DNA of 64,000 nt, taken from the NCBI RefSeq assembly GCF_013425525.1, contig NZ_JACCKA010000017.1, positions 57,261 through 121,260 of the forward strand, given 5' to 3'. The notes under the pieces were generated by a model that was not told where the DNA came from, made no database searches, and worked only from the letters and a program-made list of their open reading frames with translations. Positions 53,478 through 64,000 of this stretch are shown here, piece by piece (within the stretch, counting starts at the first letter, position 1; every line of letters starts with the position of its first letter). The translations under genes were made by a program, and so were the position numbers. The stretch comes from Luteimonas salinisoli (GTDB lineage Bacteria; Pseudomonadota; Gammaproteobacteria; Xanthomonadales; Xanthomonadaceae).

Positions 53478-54287
53478 ATGAACGCCGCAGCCCGACCCCT
53501 CACCGTTCCCGACCTCGCCGCCGCGCGCGAGGCGGGCCGCAGGCTGGTCATGCTGACCGCGTACGACGCCGGCTTCGCCCGCGCCTGCGACGCCGGCGGC
53601 ATCGACCTGGTGCTGGTCGGCGATTCGCTCGGCATGGTGGTGCAGGGGCACGCTTCGACACTGCCGGTCACCGTCGACGACATGGTCTACCACACCCGCT
53701 GCGTGGCCCGCGGCCTGCGCCGTGCGCTGCTGGTGGCGGACCTGCCGTTCCAGGCCGACGCCACGCCGGAGCGGGCCCTCGACGCCGCAACGCGCCTGCT
53801 GCAGGCCGGCGCGGGAATGGCCAAGCTGGAGGGTGCCGGGCCGAAGCTGGAGGCGATCCGCTTCCTGGCCGAGCGCGAGATCCCGGTGTGCGCCCATCTC
53901 GGCCTGACGCCGCAGTCGGTGCTGCGCATGGGCGGTTTCAAGGTGCAGGGCCGCGAGGAGGCCGCCGCGGCGGCGCTGCGCGCCGATGCGCTGGCGGTGG
54001 CGGAAGCCGGCGCTTCGCTGCTGGTGCTCGAAGGGGTGCCGTCGGCGCTGGCGCGGGCGATCACCGCCGCCAGCCCGGTGCCCACCATCGGCATCGGCGC
54101 GGGCCCGGACTGCGACGGCCAGGTGCTGGTGCTGCACGACTTCCTCGGCCTGGACAGCGGCCACCGGCGCCCGAAGTTCGTCAAGGACTTCCTCGCCGGG
54201 GGCGGCTCGGTGGCGGGTGCCGTGGAGGCCTATGTCGCCGCGGTGCGCGACGGCAGCTTCCCGGACGCGGCGCATTCGTATGAGTGA
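53478..54287 (+). CDS. panB: 3-methyl-2-oxobutanoate hydroxymethyltransferase
   Basis: 269 residues. First step of pantothenate synthesis: it transfers a hydroxymethyl group from methylene-THF to ketoisovalerate. [33 protein letters not shown] (metal-binding D), GAGMAKLEG and [13 protein letters not shown] are typical. It is the start of panBCD. Confidence 0.97.
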   Translation: MNAAARPLTVPDLAAAREAGRRLVMLTAYDAGFARACDAGGIDLVLVGDSLGMVVQGHASTLPVTVDDMVYHTRCVARGLRRALLVADLPFQADATPERALDAATRLLQAGAGMAKLEGAGPKLEAIRFLAEREIPVCAHLGLTPQSVLRMGGFKVQGREEAAAAALRADALAVAEAGASLLVLEGVPSALARAITAASPVPTIGIGAGPDCDGQVLVLHDFLGLDSGHRRPKFVKDFLAGGGSVAGAVEAYVAAVRDGSFPDAAHSYE

Positions 54288-54335
54288 GGGGCCGCGCGCC
54301 GCCGCGGTGGCGCTGCGCAGGGCCGCGGGCCGGCC

Positions 54336-55193
54336 ATGATCGAGGCGACCGGCGGGCTTGCGGAGCTTCGGCGACGCGTCGCCGGCTGGCGCCGCGAGGG
54401 GCTGCGCGTGGGCCTGGTGCCGACCATGGGCAATCTGCACGCCGGGCACCACGCACTGGTGCGGCTGGCGCGGCGGCACGCCGACCGGGTGATCGCCAGC
54501 GTGTTCGTCAATCCCACCCAGTTCGGACCCGGCGAGGACTTCGCGCGCTATCCGCGCACCCCCGAGGCCGACGCCGCCGGGCTCGGACAGGCGGGCTGCG
54601 ACCTGCTCTGGCAGCCGCCGGTGGACACGATGTACCCGTTGGGGACCGGCGCCGCCGTGCGGATGCGCGTGCCCGGCATCGCCGAGGTGCTCGAGGGCGC
54701 GCACAGGCCGGGTCATTTCGATGGCGTGTGCACGGTGGTGGCGCGGCTGTTCAACCAGGTGCAACCCGACCTGGCGGCGTTCGGGCGCAAGGACTACCAG
54801 CAGCTGGCGGTGATCCGTCACCTGGTCGCCGACCTCGCCTTCCCGGTGGAGTTGCTGGCCGGCGACACCGTACGCGAGGCGGACGGCCTGGCGATGAGTT
54901 CGCGCAACCAGTATCTCGCCGCCGGCGAACGCGCCGCCGCCCCGCAGCTGTACCGTAGCCTGCAGGCGATGCGCGAGGCGAGCCTGGCGGGCGCGCCGCG
55001 GGCGGCGGTGGAGGCGGCGGCGCGGGAACGGCTGGAGGCGGCCGGGTTCGCGGTCGACTACGCCGTCGTGCGCACCCCCGGCCTGGCCGAGCCGGCGGAC
55101 GGCGCCGCCGGTGCGCGGGTCGCGCTGGTCGCGGCGCGGCTGGGCGCGACGCGGCTGATCGACAACCTGGAATTCACCCTGCCGGGCGGCTGA
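54336..55193 (+). CDS. panC: Pantothenate synthetase
   Basis: 285 residues. It joins pantoate and beta-alanine with [23 protein letters not shown] holds the nucleotide-binding HxGH-like motif, [17 protein letters not shown] the pantoate site, and [19 protein letters not shown] the KMSKS equivalent. The 48-bp gap after panB contains no recognisable signal. Confidence 0.97.
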   Translation: MIEATGGLAELRRRVAGWRREGLRVGLVPTMGNLHAGHHALVRLARRHADRVIASVFVNPTQFGPGEDFARYPRTPEADAAGLGQAGCDLLWQPPVDTMYPLGTGAAVRMRVPGIAEVLEGAHRPGHFDGVCTVVARLFNQVQPDLAAFGRKDYQQLAVIRHLVADLAFPVELLAGDTVREADGLAMSSRNQYLAAGERAAAPQLYRSLQAMREASLAGAPRAAVEAAARERLEAAGFAVDYAVVRTPGLAEPADGAAGARVALVAARLGATRLIDNLEFTLPGG

Positions 55194-55213
55194 ATCGGCC
55201 GCCGGCGCCTTTG

Positions 55214-55241
55214 TTGCGATGCGCAAGATCGCCCCTATACT
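55214..55241 (+). promoter_or_regulatory. Possible panD promoter
   Basis: TTGCGA (55214-55219), 16-base spacer, TATACT (55236-55241), 55 bases before the panD ATG. panD may therefore have its own promoter besides the panBC transcript. Confidence 0.4.
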
Positions 55242-55296
55242 TGGCGATCAGGCGGTCTTTCCGCGCCCCGATGCCGCAACCCGGCCCCGCGATGCC

Positions 55297-55677
55297 ATGC
55301 AACTGACCCTGCTCAAAGCCAAGATCCACCGCGCCTCGGTCACCCACGCCGAACTGCACTACGAGGGGTCCTGCGCGATCGACGGCCGCCTGCTCGACAT
55401 CTCCGGCATCCGTGAATACGAGCGGGTGGAGATCTACAACATCAACAACGGCGAGCGCTTCGCGACCTACGCCATCCGCGCCGAGCCCGGCAGCGGCATC
55501 ATCTCGGTCAACGGCGCCGCCGCGCACAAGGCGCAGCCCGGCGACCTGGTGATCATCTGCGCCTACGGCGCCTGCGACGAGGCCGAGGCCGCGCAGTTCA
55601 AGCCGACCCTGGTCTACGTCGACCGCCAGAACCGGCTCACCCACACCAACGACTCGATCCCCGCGCAGGCCGCCTGA
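55297..55677 (+). CDS. panD: Aspartate 1-decarboxylase (proenzyme)
   Basis: 126 residues. It makes beta-alanine. The self-processing site G24-S25 in YEGSCAIDG yields the pyruvoyl cofactor. [23 protein letters not shown] and [12 protein letters not shown] are conserved. ATG 55297 is the family start ([13 protein letters not shown]). Confidence 0.98.
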   Translation: MQLTLLKAKIHRASVTHAELHYEGSCAIDGRLLDISGIREYERVEIYNINNGERFATYAIRAEPGSGIISVNGAAAHKAQPGDLVIICAYGACDEAEAAQFKPTLVYVDRQNRLTHTNDSIPAQAA

Positions 55678-55679
55678 CC

Positions 55680-57209
55680 GTGTCGGCGCAGCGGCTCACC
55701 GGTTCGCTGGCGCCGCACGCGCGGCGCCTGGCCGGCGCGCGCATCGCCGAGCTGGTGGCGGCGGATCCGGGGCGGGCCTCCGAGCTCGCGCTGCGGGTCG
55801 GCCCCCTGTACGCCAATTTCTCGCGCCAGCGCGTCGATCGCGACGCGCTGGGCGCGCTGCTGCGCCTCGCCGACGATGCCGCGCTGCCGCAGGCCTTCCG
55901 CGCGCTGTTCGAGGGCGAGCGGATCAACCGTTCCGAGGACCGGCCCGCGCTGCACGTGGCGCTGCGTTCGGATCTGGGCGGCAGCGACACCACGCGCCAG
56001 GCCCGCGCCCAGGCCGTGGACGCCCACGCGCGAATGGCCGCGATGCTCCAGGCGCTGGCGGACTCGGACGTCACCGATCTCGTCAATGTCGGCATCGGCG
56101 GTTCCGACCTCGGCCCGCGGCTGGTGGTCGACGCGCTCAAGGACGCCCACAGCGGCCGTTTCCGCGTGCATTTCCTCACCAACGTCGACGGCAGCGACGC
56201 CCAGCACACCCTGCGCGGCCTCGACCCCGCGCGCACCGCCGCCATCCTGGTGTCGAAGAGCTTCGGCACCCAGGAGACCCTGCTCAACGGCACCATCCTC
56301 AGGGACTGGCTGGGCGGCGGCGAGCGCCTGTACGCGGTGTCGGCGAACGTGCCGAAGGCCGAGGCGTTCGGGGTGGACGCCGCGCGCATCCTGCCGATGT
56401 GGGACTGGGTGGGCGGGCGCTACTCGCTGTGGTCGACGGTCGGCTTCGCGATTGCGGCCGCGGTGGGCATGGACGACTTCCGCGCCCTGCTGGCCGGCGC
56501 CGCCGAGATCGATGGCCATGTCCTGGAGGCGCCGCCTGCGCGCAACCTGGCGATGCTGCACGCGCTCTCGGCGGTGTGGAACCGCAACGCGCTCGGCCTG
56601 CCGACGCAGGCGGTGCTGCCCTACGACGAGCGCCTGGCGCTGCTGCCGGCCTACCTGCAGCAGCTGGTGATGGAGAGCCTGGGCAAGTCGGTCACCCCGA
56701 CCGGCGACGCCGCCGGCCTGGACACGGTGCCGGCGCTGTGGGGCGGGGCCGGCACCAACTCGCAGCACAGTTTCTTCCAGGCGCTGCACCAGGGCACGCA
56801 GACGGTGCCGGCCGATTTCATCGGCGTGGTCAATCCGGACCACGGCTACGCCGACAACCACGCCGCGCTGCTGTCGAACCTGCTGGCGCAGACCGAGGCG
56901 CTGGCCAACGGCCACGCCGCCGAGGATCCGCAGAAGGCCTATCCCGGCAACCGGCCCTCGACGCTGCTGCTCCTCGACGCGCTCACCCCGCACTCGCTGG
57001 GCGCGTTGATCGCACTCTACGAGCACAGCGTCTACGCCCAGTCGGTCCTCTGGGGCATCAATGCCTTCGACCAGTGGGGCGTCGAGCTGGGCAAGCGCAT
57101 CGCCGGCGAACTGTTGCCGGCAGTGAAGGGCGAGGGCGTCGAAGTCTCCGACCCGGTCACCCGCGCGCTGCTCGACGAGATCGCCGCGCGTCGGCGCAGC
57201 GGCGCTTGA
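55680..57209 (+). CDS. pgi: Glucose-6-phosphate isomerase
   Basis: 509 residues. It interconverts G6P and F6[60 protein letters not shown] and the [10 protein letters not shown] signature are present. GTG 55680 lies 2 bases after the panD stop. The length is a little below the E. coli enzyme (549), normal for this lineage. Confidence 0.97.
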   Translation: MSAQRLTGSLAPHARRLAGARIAELVAADPGRASELALRVGPLYANFSRQRVDRDALGALLRLADDAALPQAFRALFEGERINRSEDRPALHVALRSDLGGSDTTRQARAQAVDAHARMAAMLQALADSDVTDLVNVGIGGSDLGPRLVVDALKDAHSGRFRVHFLTNVDGSDAQHTLRGLDPARTAAILVSKSFGTQETLLNGTILRDWLGGGERLYAVSANVPKAEAFGVDAARILPMWDWVGGRYSLWSTVGFAIAAAVGMDDFRALLAGAAEIDGHVLEAPPARNLAMLHALSAVWNRNALGLPTQAVLPYDERLALLPAYLQQLVMESLGKSVTPTGDAAGLDTVPALWGGAGTNSQHSFFQALHQGTQTVPADFIGVVNPDHGYADNHAALLSNLLAQTEALANGHAAEDPQKAYPGNRPSTLLLLDALTPHSLGALIALYEHSVYAQSVLWGINAFDQWGVELGKRIAGELLPAVKGEGVEVSDPVTRALLDEIAARRRSGA

Positions 57210-57733
57210 GCGGCGCGGTCCGCGTCCGCCACGCCGAGCCGGTCGACGCCGGAGGGCTGTACGCGCTGTTCTCCGAGCGCGGCGCCTATGCCGGCACGCT
57301 GCAGCCGCCGTTCCCGTCGCTGGCGGCGTGGCAGAACGCGCTGGCGGACCTGCCCAAGCACATCGTGCAGCTGGTGGCGGTCGATGGCGAGGGGGCGCTG
57401 GTCGGCGGCGCCGGCTTCGAAGTGTTCCAGAACCCGCGGCGGCGCCACGCCGCCAACCTCGGCATGGCCGTGGCGCAGTCGCGGCAGGGGCAGGGGGTCG
57501 GCGCGCAACTGCTGCAGGCGGTGATCGACACCGCCGAGCGCTGGCACGGCGTGCGCCGGCTGGAGCTCGAGGTCTATGCCGACAATGCGGCCGGCATCGC
57601 GCTCTACGAACGGCACGGCTTCGTCCGCGAAGGAACCGCCCGCGGCTACGCGCTGCGCGATGGCGACTACGTCGACGTCCATCTGATGGCGCGCCACGCA
57701 TTCCCGCGCGAAGGATTCGCCGCCCCCCTGTAG
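57206..57733 (+). CDS. GNAT-family N-acetyltransferase
   Basis: 175 residues from a TTG at 57206 that overlaps the pgi stop (TTGA). GNAT fold: [45 protein letters not shown] (acetyl-CoA binding Q/RxxGxG) and [43 protein letters not shown], close to YhhY-type acetyltransferases. The target is unknown. Its TAG stop is the TAG of the adjacent 108-bp repeat; without the insertion the protein would presumably have ended elsewhere. Confidence 0.88.
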   Translation: MSGAVRVRHAEPVDAGGLYALFSERGAYAGTLQPPFPSLAAWQNALADLPKHIVQLVAVDGEGALVGGAGFEVFQNPRRRHAANLGMAVAQSRQGQGVGAQLLQAVIDTAERWHGVRRLELEVYADNAAGIALYERHGFVREGTARGYALRDGDYVDVHLMARHAFPREGFAAPL

Positions 57734-57837
57734 GAGCGGCCCACGGCCGCGAAAGCCGCGGGAGGCCCCGGTGGGCGAGCGGCGATACCGGGCGTCGGCC
57801 GGCGGCGCCGGTTTTCGCGTGCATGGCACGCTCCTAC
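57730..57837 (+). repeat. 108-bp palindromic element, copy 5
   Basis: A complete unit: GTAGGAGCGGCCCACGGCCG at the left end and GTGCATGGCACGCTCCTAC at the right, centre GGCGATACCGGGC. It supplies the stop codon of the GNAT gene. Confidence 0.92.
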
Positions 57838-57880
57838 AAGGGCAAGCCGCGCCAGACGGACCACGTAGGAGCGCGCACCT

Positions 57881-57957
57881 GTAGGAGCGGCCCATGGCCG
57901 CGAAGGCCGCGGGAGGCCCCGGCGGGGATGGCGGTGATACCGGGCGTCGCGGCTGCC
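57881..57957 (+). repeat. Truncated copy of the 108-bp element
   Basis: Left arm and centre (GTAGGAGCGGCCCATGGCCG ... GGTGATACCGGGC) are present, but the right arm is missing where the queG 3' end begins (stop at 57964). Confidence 0.8.
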
Positions 57958-57963
57958 GGGGGA

Positions 57964-59046
57964 TCACTCGCCGTGGCGTGCCAACGCCCAGGCCACGTGC
58001 TCCCGGACCATCTCGTCCGGCGCATCGGCGCGCGCGCGCAGCGCGGCGACGACCTCCGGTGTGGTCGGCGCGTTGCCCAGCGCTACCGCGATGTTGCGCA
58101 GCCAGCGCCGGTGGCCGCTGCGGCGGATCGCCGAGCCCTCGGTGCGCTGCAGGAACTCCTCCTCGTCCCAGGCGAAGAGCGACGCCAGGCTGGCGGTGTC
58201 CAGGCCGTTGCGGGCGCGGAAATCGGGCTCGTCGGTGCGCCTGGCGAACTTGTTCCACGGACAGGCCAGCTGGCAGTCGTCGCAGCCGAAGATGCGGTTG
58301 CCGATCGCCGGACGCAGCGTCTCGGGAATCGCGCCCTCGTGCTCGATGGTCAGGTAGCTGATGCAGCGCCGCGCGTCGAGCCGGTGCGGCGCCACGATCG
58401 CCCCGGTCGGGCAGACGTCGATGCAGCGCGTGCAGCTGCCGCAGTGCGCGCTGGCCGGCGCATCCACCGGCAGCGGCAGGTCGACGTAGATCTCGCCGAG
58501 GAAGAACCAGGAGCCGCCGTCGCGGTCGATCAGGCAGGTGTGCTTGCCGATCCAGCCCAGCCCGGCGTTGCGCGCCAGCGCGCGCTCGAGCACCGGCGCC
58601 GAGTCGACGAACACGCGATGCCCGAACGGGCCGATCTCCGCGGCGATGCGCTCGGCCAGCTTCTGCAGCCGGCCGCGCATCAGCTTGTGGTAGTCGCGGC
58701 CCAGCGCGTAGCGCGCGACGTAGGCGCGCTCGCCGTCGGCGAGGGTGCGCCAGGCCACGTCGTCGTCGTCGCGGCCGTAGTCGAGCCCGACCGAAATCAC
58801 CCGCAGCGTTCCCGGCACCAGTTCCTGCGGGCGCGAGCGCTTGACGCCATGGCGCGCCATCCAGGCCATCGAGCCGTACAGCCCCTGCGCCAGCCAGTCG
58901 CGCAGGTGCGCCTCGTCCTCGCCCAGCTCGATCCCGGCGATGCCGCAGCGCTGGAAGCCTGCCTCGCGCGCCAGCGCCCGCACCCGTGCCGCGAGCGCGG
59001 CGGGGTCGGCCGTTGCGGTGGCGGTGCGGGCTGGAAGGGGTGTCAT
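57964..59046 (-). CDS. queG: Epoxyqueuosine reductase
   Basis: 360 residues. QueG reduces epoxyqueuosine to queuosine in tRNA using a cobalamin and two [4Fe-4S] clusters. VISVGLDYGRD and VDSAPVLERALARNAGLGWIGKHTCLI form the catalytic domain; HCGSCTRCIDVCPTGAI and CDDCQLACPWNKF give the clusters; a C-terminal HEAT-like repeat region follows (RNIAVALGNAPTTPEVVAALRARADAPDEMVREHVAWAL). It is divergent from nnrDE with only 23 bp between. Confidence 0.96.
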   Translation of the reverse strand: MTPLPARTATATADPAALAARVRALAREAGFQRCGIAGIELGEDEAHLRDWLAQGLYGSMAWMARHGVKRSRPQELVPGTLRVISVGLDYGRDDDDVAWRTLADGERAYVARYALGRDYHKLMRGRLQKLAERIAAEIGPFGHRVFVDSAPVLERALARNAGLGWIGKHTCLIDRDGGSWFFLGEIYVDLPLPVDAPASAHCGSCTRCIDVCPTGAIVAPHRLDARRCISYLTIEHEGAIPETLRPAIGNRIFGCDDCQLACPWNKFARRTDEPDFRARNGLDTASLASLFAWDEEEFLQRTEGSAIRRSGHRRWLRNIAVALGNAPTTPEVVAALRARADAPDEMVREHVAWALARHGE

Positions 59047-59056
59047 CGGCCGAGTA

Positions 59057-59062
59057 TAGAAT
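59057..59062 (+). promoter_or_regulatory. Putative -10 element (TAGAAT) of nnrDE
   Basis: TAGAAT (in TATAGAAT) lies 7 bases before the nnrDE ATG; transcription would begin at the start codon (leaderless). Confidence 0.45.
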
Positions 59063-59069
59063 CCGGCCC

Positions 59070-60572
59070 ATGAGCGCCGACCTTCCGCGCGACCCGGCCC
59101 CACCGTCGGCAGACCTGTACGACGGCGCTGCGCTGCGGGCGCTGGAAGCCGCCGCCACCGCGCACCTGGGCGGGGACGCCTTCGCGCTGATGCGCCGCGC
59201 CGGCGAGGCGGCCTGGCGGGAACTGCTGCGGCACTGGCCGCAGGCGCGCCGCATCGTGGTGGTCTGCGGCCCCGGCAACAACGGCGGCGACGGCTACGTG
59301 CTGGCGAACCATGCCCGCCAGGCCGGGCTCGAGGTCCGCGTGGTGCGCCTGGCCGCGCATCCGCCCGGCAGCGAGCTGGCCCGCCGCGCCTGCGCGGACT
59401 TCACCGGAGCCGGCGGCGTCGTCGCGGAGTTCGACGGCGCGCTGCCCGGCGCCGACGTGGTGGTCGACGCGCTGTTCGGGATCGGACTGTCGCGGGCGCC
59501 GGACGCCGCCTGCAGCGCGCTGATCGCCGCGATCGCCGGGGCCGGTGCGCCGGTGCTGGCGCTGGATGCGCCGAGCGGGGTGGAGACCGACAGCGGCGAC
59601 GTCCCCGGCACGGCCGTGCGCGCCGACGTCACCCTGCAGTTCCTGGCCGCGCACGCCGGCCTGCGCACCGGCGCCGCGCTCGACCAGGTCGGCACGCTGG
59701 CGCTGGCGCCGCTCGACCTGCCGGCCGGGGTGCTGGCGGAGGTCGAGCCGGTCGCCGCCTGCCTGGACGCGCGGATGCTGGCCGCGCGCTTCGCGCCGCG
59801 TCCGCGCAACAGCCACAAGGGCGGCTCCGGGCACGTGCTCTGTATCGGCGGCGACGAAGGCAAGGGCGGCGCGGTGCTGCTGGCGGCCGAGGCCGCGCTG
59901 CGCTGCGGCGCCGGCCTGGTCAGCGTGGCCACCCGCCCCGCGCACGTGGCGCCGCTGCTGGCGCGCTGCCCGGAGGCCATGGTGCAGGCGGTCGAATCGG
60001 AGGCCGCGCTGGCGCCCCTGCTGCAGCGCGCCACCGTGCTGGCGGTGGGGCCGGGCCTGGGCCAGGAGGTCTGGGGCAGGGCGCTGCACCAGGCGGCACT
60101 CGCCAGCGGCAAGCCGCTGGTGCTCGATGCCGACGCGCTGAACCTGCTGGCCCACCACGCCCAGTCGCCGCCGGCCGATGCGGTGCTCACGCCGCACCCG
60201 GGCGAGGCGGCGCGCCTGCTCGGCATCTCCACCCGCGAGGTGCAGGCCAACCGCTTCGCCGCCGCGCGCCTGCTGTGCGCCTGCTTCGGCTGCGCGGTGG
60301 TGCTCAAGGGTGCCGGCACCGTGGTGGCGGCGCCGGGCGAGCGGCCGCAGGTGATCGCGGCGGGCAATCCCGGCATGGCGGTCGGCGGCATGGGAGACGT
60401 GCTCACCGGCTGCATCGCGGCCCTGCGCGCGCAGGGTTTTCCCGCGTTCGGCGCGGCCGTCGCCGGCGCGCTCCTGCATGCGGTGGCGGGCGATGCCGCG
60501 GCGGCGGGCGGCGAGCGCGGCCTGCTGCCCGGCGACCTGATCGCGCAACTGCGGCGACTGGTGAATCCGTGA
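59070..60572 (+). CDS. nnr: Bifunctional NAD(P)H-hydrate epimerase/dehydratase
   Basis: 500 residues. It repairs hydrated NADH/NADPH. N-terminal YjeF_N epimerase (about 15-215: RIVVVCGPGNNGGDGYVLANHARQ, DVVVDALFGIGLSR, LALDAPSGVETDSG) fused to C-terminal ADP-dependent dehydratase (about 235-495: RNSHKGGSGHVLCIGG, VGPGLGQ, LTPHPGEAARLLG, AGNPGMAVGGMGDVLTG). The stop overlaps the tsaE GTG (GTGA). Confidence 0.96.
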   Translation: MSADLPRDPAPPSADLYDGAALRALEAAATAHLGGDAFALMRRAGEAAWRELLRHWPQARRIVVVCGPGNNGGDGYVLANHARQAGLEVRVVRLAAHPPGSELARRACADFTGAGGVVAEFDGALPGADVVVDALFGIGLSRAPDAACSALIAAIAGAGAPVLALDAPSGVETDSGDVPGTAVRADVTLQFLAAHAGLRTGAALDQVGTLALAPLDLPAGVLAEVEPVAACLDARMLAARFAPRPRNSHKGGSGHVLCIGGDEGKGGAVLLAAEAALRCGAGLVSVATRPAHVAPLLARCPEAMVQAVESEAALAPLLQRATVLAVGPGLGQEVWGRALHQAALASGKPLVLDADALNLLAHHAQSPPADAVLTPHPGEAARLLGISTREVQANRFAAARLLCACFGCAVVLKGAGTVVAAPGERPQVIAAGNPGMAVGGMGDVLTGCIAALRAQGFPAFGAAVAGALLHAVAGDAAAAGGERGLLPGDLIAQLRRLVNP

Positions 60573-61069
60573 GCCCCGGCCTGCGCCTGCACCTGCCCGA
60601 CGAGGCGGCGACCGGCGCGCTCGCCCGCGCCCTGGCCATCGGCCAGCCCGCGGGCGCGGTGGTCTACCTGCACGGCGACCTGGGTGCCGGAAAATCCACC
60701 CTGGCGCGCGCCTGGCTGCGCGCGCTGGGGGTGTCGGGCACGGTGCGCAGCCCCACCTACACCCTGGTCGAGCGCTACCCGATCGGCGAGGGGGCCGAGG
60801 CCCTGCACCTGGATCTCTACCGCATCGGCGACGCCGGGGAGCTGGAGTTCCTCGGCCTGGACGAGACCCCGGCCGCCCTGTGGCTGGTGGAATGGCCCGA
60901 GCGCGGCGCCGGCATGCTGCCGCCGCCGGATCTGGCGGTCGAGCTGGCGATCGCGGGCGCCGGGCGCGACGCCCGGCTTTCGCCGCGCAGCGGCCGCGGC
61001 GGCGACTGGCTGGCCTCCCCGGCGCTGGGCAAGCTGCGATCCGAGTTGCAGCCGCTTCCTGAACCGTGA
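60569..61069 (+). CDS. tsaE: tRNA threonylcarbamoyladenosine biosynthesis protein TsaE
   Basis: 166 residues. An ATPase that acts with TsaB and TsaD in t6A37 synthesis. Walker A LHGDLGAGKSTLARAWLRALGVSGTVRSPTYTLVERY (about 34-70) and HLDLYRIGDAGELEFLGLDE are the signatures. The GTG at 60569 lies in the GTGA overlap with nnrDE, fixing the start. Confidence 0.96.
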   Translation: MSPGLRLHLPDEAATGALARALAIGQPAGAVVYLHGDLGAGKSTLARAWLRALGVSGTVRSPTYTLVERYPIGEGAEALHLDLYRIGDAGELEFLGLDETPAALWLVEWPERGAGMLPPPDLAVELAIAGAGRDARLSPRSGRGGDWLASPALGKLRSELQPLPEP

Positions 61070-61150
61070 CCGCAGGAACAACCGGCAGGCCCCGGATTTC
61101 CAAGGGAAAACTGCTTGCAAAGCGCGGGGCTTGGTGCTTGACTAGCCGGC

Positions 61151-62668
61151 ATGCGCGCTCGGGGAGCCCCACTCCAGGACATCCTGCTCGGTCTGGCCCT
61201 GCTGGCCGGACTGCTGTGGAATGGCGCGTTCGCTTCTGAAATCAGCGGCTTGCGGCTCGAATCCGGGGCCACCGGCACCCGCGCAGAGCTCACCATGGCC
61301 GCGGAGACCGAATACAAGGTCATTTCCCTGGCCAACCCCGATCGGCTGGTGGTGGATCTGCCCGGGGTCGCGCTCGGCAAGCACGTGACGCTCCCGGCCC
61401 CGTCGGGCCTGGTACGGGCCGTGCGCAGCGGGCAGCCCGAGCCCGGGGTGACCCGGATCGTCTTCGACCTCGCCGAGCCCGTGGTGGCGCTGCGGCCGCG
61501 GTTCGAGCCGGGGGCCGACGGCGTGCGCCTGGTGGTCGAATGGCCCGGCGACGGCAGCGGCGATCCGATCGGCCGGGTCATCGCCCGGGTGTCGCAGCCG
61601 TCCGCAACGGGCACGACGGGCGAAGCCGCGGCCATCGCACCCGCATCCGCGGCGGGCGAGGCGCCGGACCCGGCGGCCGCCTCCAGGGAAGCGACCTCGC
61701 GGCTGATTTCCGCGGTCGCACCCGCCTCCACTGTCGCCGCAGCCACGGGCGCGGGCGCGGGCGGCTCGTCCATCCCTTCGCAGCCGGCGCCGCAGCCAGC
61801 CGTCGTCGCGGCGGCGTCGCCTCAGTCGCCACCGGCCGCCGCGACGCAGCAGGCGCAGACGCAGACCCCGGCCCCTGCCCCGCGCGCGCCGGTGGCCGGC
61901 ATGCGGCCCCTGGTCATCGCCATCGACCCTGGTCACGGCGGCCAGGACCCGGGCGCCGTGGGACCGACCGGCAAGCGCGAGAAGGACATCACCCTGGCGA
62001 TCGCGCGCGAGCTCGGCCGCCAGATCGACGCCACTCCCGGGCTGCGCTCGTACCTCACCCGCGACCGCGACGTGTTCATCCCGCTCAACCGCCGCGCGCA
62101 GCTGGCGCGCGAGGCCGGCGCCGACATGTTCATCTCGATCCATGCCGACGCCGCGCACAACCGCAATGCCAAGGGCTCGTCGGTCTACGTGCTGTCGCTG
62201 CGCGGCGCCTCGTCGCAGCGCGCGCGCTGGCTGGCCGACAAGGAGAACGCGGCCGACCTGATCGGCGGCGTGCGCCTGCAGGAGGCCGACGACACCCTGG
62301 CCTCGGTGCTGCTCGACCTGACCCAGAGCGGGCAGATGAAGGCCTCCGAGGATGCCGGCAGCCACATCCTCGACGGCCTCAAGCGGATCGGCAACAACCA
62401 CAAGCCGCACATCGAGCGCGCCAACTTCGCGGTGCTGCGCACTTCGGACATGCCGGCGATGCTGGTCGAGACCGCGTTCCTCTCCAATCCGGAGGAGGAG
62501 CAGCGCCTGATCGACCCGGCGTTCCAGGGCACCGTGGCGCGCGCGGTCCTCGACGGCATCAACACCTATTTCTCCGCCCAGCCGCCCCCGGGCACGCTGT
62601 ACGCCGCGCGCGCGGCGGCCGCGAGCGGCGGCAGCGGCACCGGCGCGGCCGGCGGCGGCAGCCCTTAG
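61151..62668 (+). CDS. amiC: N-acetylmuramoyl-L-alanine amidase, AmiC type
   Basis: 505 residues. Signal peptide (residues 1-28), AMIN domain (about 30-130) for septal targeting, a Pro/Ala-rich linker (about 150-248) and a zinc Amidase_3 domain (about 253-480) with ligands H262 (DPGHGG), E277 and H331 (SIHADA) and catalytic E440 (VETAFLSN). It cleaves peptidoglycan crosslinks at division. The order tsaE-amiC-mutL is common. Confidence 0.94.
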   Translation: MRARGAPLQDILLGLALLAGLLWNGAFASEISGLRLESGATGTRAELTMAAETEYKVISLANPDRLVVDLPGVALGKHVTLPAPSGLVRAVRSGQPEPGVTRIVFDLAEPVVALRPRFEPGADGVRLVVEWPGDGSGDPIGRVIARVSQPSATGTTGEAAAIAPASAAGEAPDPAAASREATSRLISAVAPASTVAAATGAGAGGSSIPSQPAPQPAVVAAASPQSPPAAATQQAQTQTPAPAPRAPVAGMRPLVIAIDPGHGGQDPGAVGPTGKREKDITLAIARELGRQIDATPGLRSYLTRDRDVFIPLNRRAQLAREAGADMFISIHADAAHNRNAKGSSVYVLSLRGASSQRARWLADKENAADLIGGVRLQEADDTLASVLLDLTQSGQMKASEDAGSHILDGLKRIGNNHKPHIERANFAVLRTSDMPAMLVETAFLSNPEEEQRLIDPAFQGTVARAVLDGINTYFSAQPPPGTLYAARAAAASGGSGTGAAGGGSP

Positions 62669-62741
62669 CGCACGGCGCGTCGCCCGGGCGCGTGCGCGTT
62701 GCTCTTCCGTCGCTGCATACCCTCGCGTCGCAACCGTTCCC

Positions 62742-62849
62742 GTAGCAGCGGCCCATGGCCGCGAAGGCGGCGGGTGACTCCGGCGGGGCCGGCGGCGATT
62801 CCGGGCATGGCCAGCCGCGCCGGCCTTCGCGTGCATGGCACGCTCCTAC
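62742..62849 (+). repeat. 108-bp palindromic element, copy 6
   Basis: A complete unit: GTAGCAGCGGCCCATGGCCG to GTGCATGGCACGCTCCTAC, centre GGCGATTCCGGGC, in the amiC-mutL gap. Confidence 0.9.
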
Positions 62850-62943
62850 GAGCGAGCGGCGCCTGGCGGCCACGCCGCCGCCGCTGCCGCTATCATCAGC
62901 GCTGGTCCGAACCGCAGCGCAGCCGCGCGCAACCGCCCACAGC

Positions 62944-64000
<1,057 letters not shown>

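Overview
The window is a high-GC (about 70%) chromosomal stretch whose gene content and order point to a gammaproteobacterium of the Xanthomonadaceae, of the Lysobacter/Luteimonas/Pseudoxanthomonas kind. Supporting signs are the blocks pncC-lexA-recA-recX-alaS-csrA followed by tRNA-Ser and tRNA-Arg, bcp-gcvR-dapA-bamC, pcnB-folK-panBCD, a LexA box of the TTAG...CTAA type, and several families of small intergenic palindromic repeats. No phage, insertion sequence or CRISPR array is visible; this is mostly core genome.

Layout. 1-3.2 kb: the end of a PepSY membrane gene, a small DUF3325-like gene, ispH, tRNA-Thr and two small unknown genes. 3.2-9.2 kb: an AraC/GyrI regulator coupled to a VOC-domain gene, radA, a divergent lactonase/short-chain dehydrogenase pair, and ypjD. 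9.4-17.5 kb: ffh, a pabC-like gene, a YjgN-like membrane protein coupled to an M48 peptidase, the operon rpsP-rimM-trmD-rplS (carrying a palindrome and a 119-bp heptanucleotide array between rimM and trmD), a small lipoprotein and hslR. 17.7-26.2 kb (minus strand): katG, a large membrane-anchored Clp-like double AAA+ protein with an unusual C-terminus, and mutS. 26.4-33.2 kb: a CDF-like transporter, an arsR-GAPDH-arsJ arsenate-resistance cluster and a TonB-dependent receptor. 33.6-41.8 kb: pncC, ubiB, lexA, recA, recX, alaS, csrA and two tRNAs. 41.9-51.5 kb: an ecsC-like gene; a minus-strand operon of an Xre regulator, a SulP transporter, thiD and an alpha/beta hydrolase; PIN-PhoH; bcp-gcvR divergent from dapA-bamC; fdxA; tRNA-Glu. 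51.6-64 kb: pcnB-folK-panB-panC-panD-pgi-GNAT, queG divergent from nnrDE-tsaE-amiC-mutL (mutL runs off the end).

How genes work together. DNA repair and SOS functions are well represented (radA, mutS, mutL, lexA, recA, recX). The ars cluster is a complete route in which GAPDH makes 1-arseno-3-phosphoglycerate and ArsJ exports it. panB, panC and panD supply pantothenate. tsaE-amiC-mutL follows a common proteobacterial order.

Most notable non-routine observations: (1) the 1099-residue AAA+ protein ends in a region that aligns by eye with the N-terminal and PCRF parts of release factor 2 but lacks the GGQ domain; (2) a family of 108-bp elements with roughly 32-bp imperfect inverted ends, at least five complete copies of identical length plus partial copies, two of which supply the stop codon of the upstream gene; (3) block-structured 7-bp and 6-bp tandem arrays in intergenic DNA; (4) several unusual starts (CTG, TTG, GTG) inside 4-bp stop/start overlaps and several -10-like motifs placed so close to ATG that leaderless transcripts are possible. 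Similarity statements come from reading the translated sequence; no database search was run.
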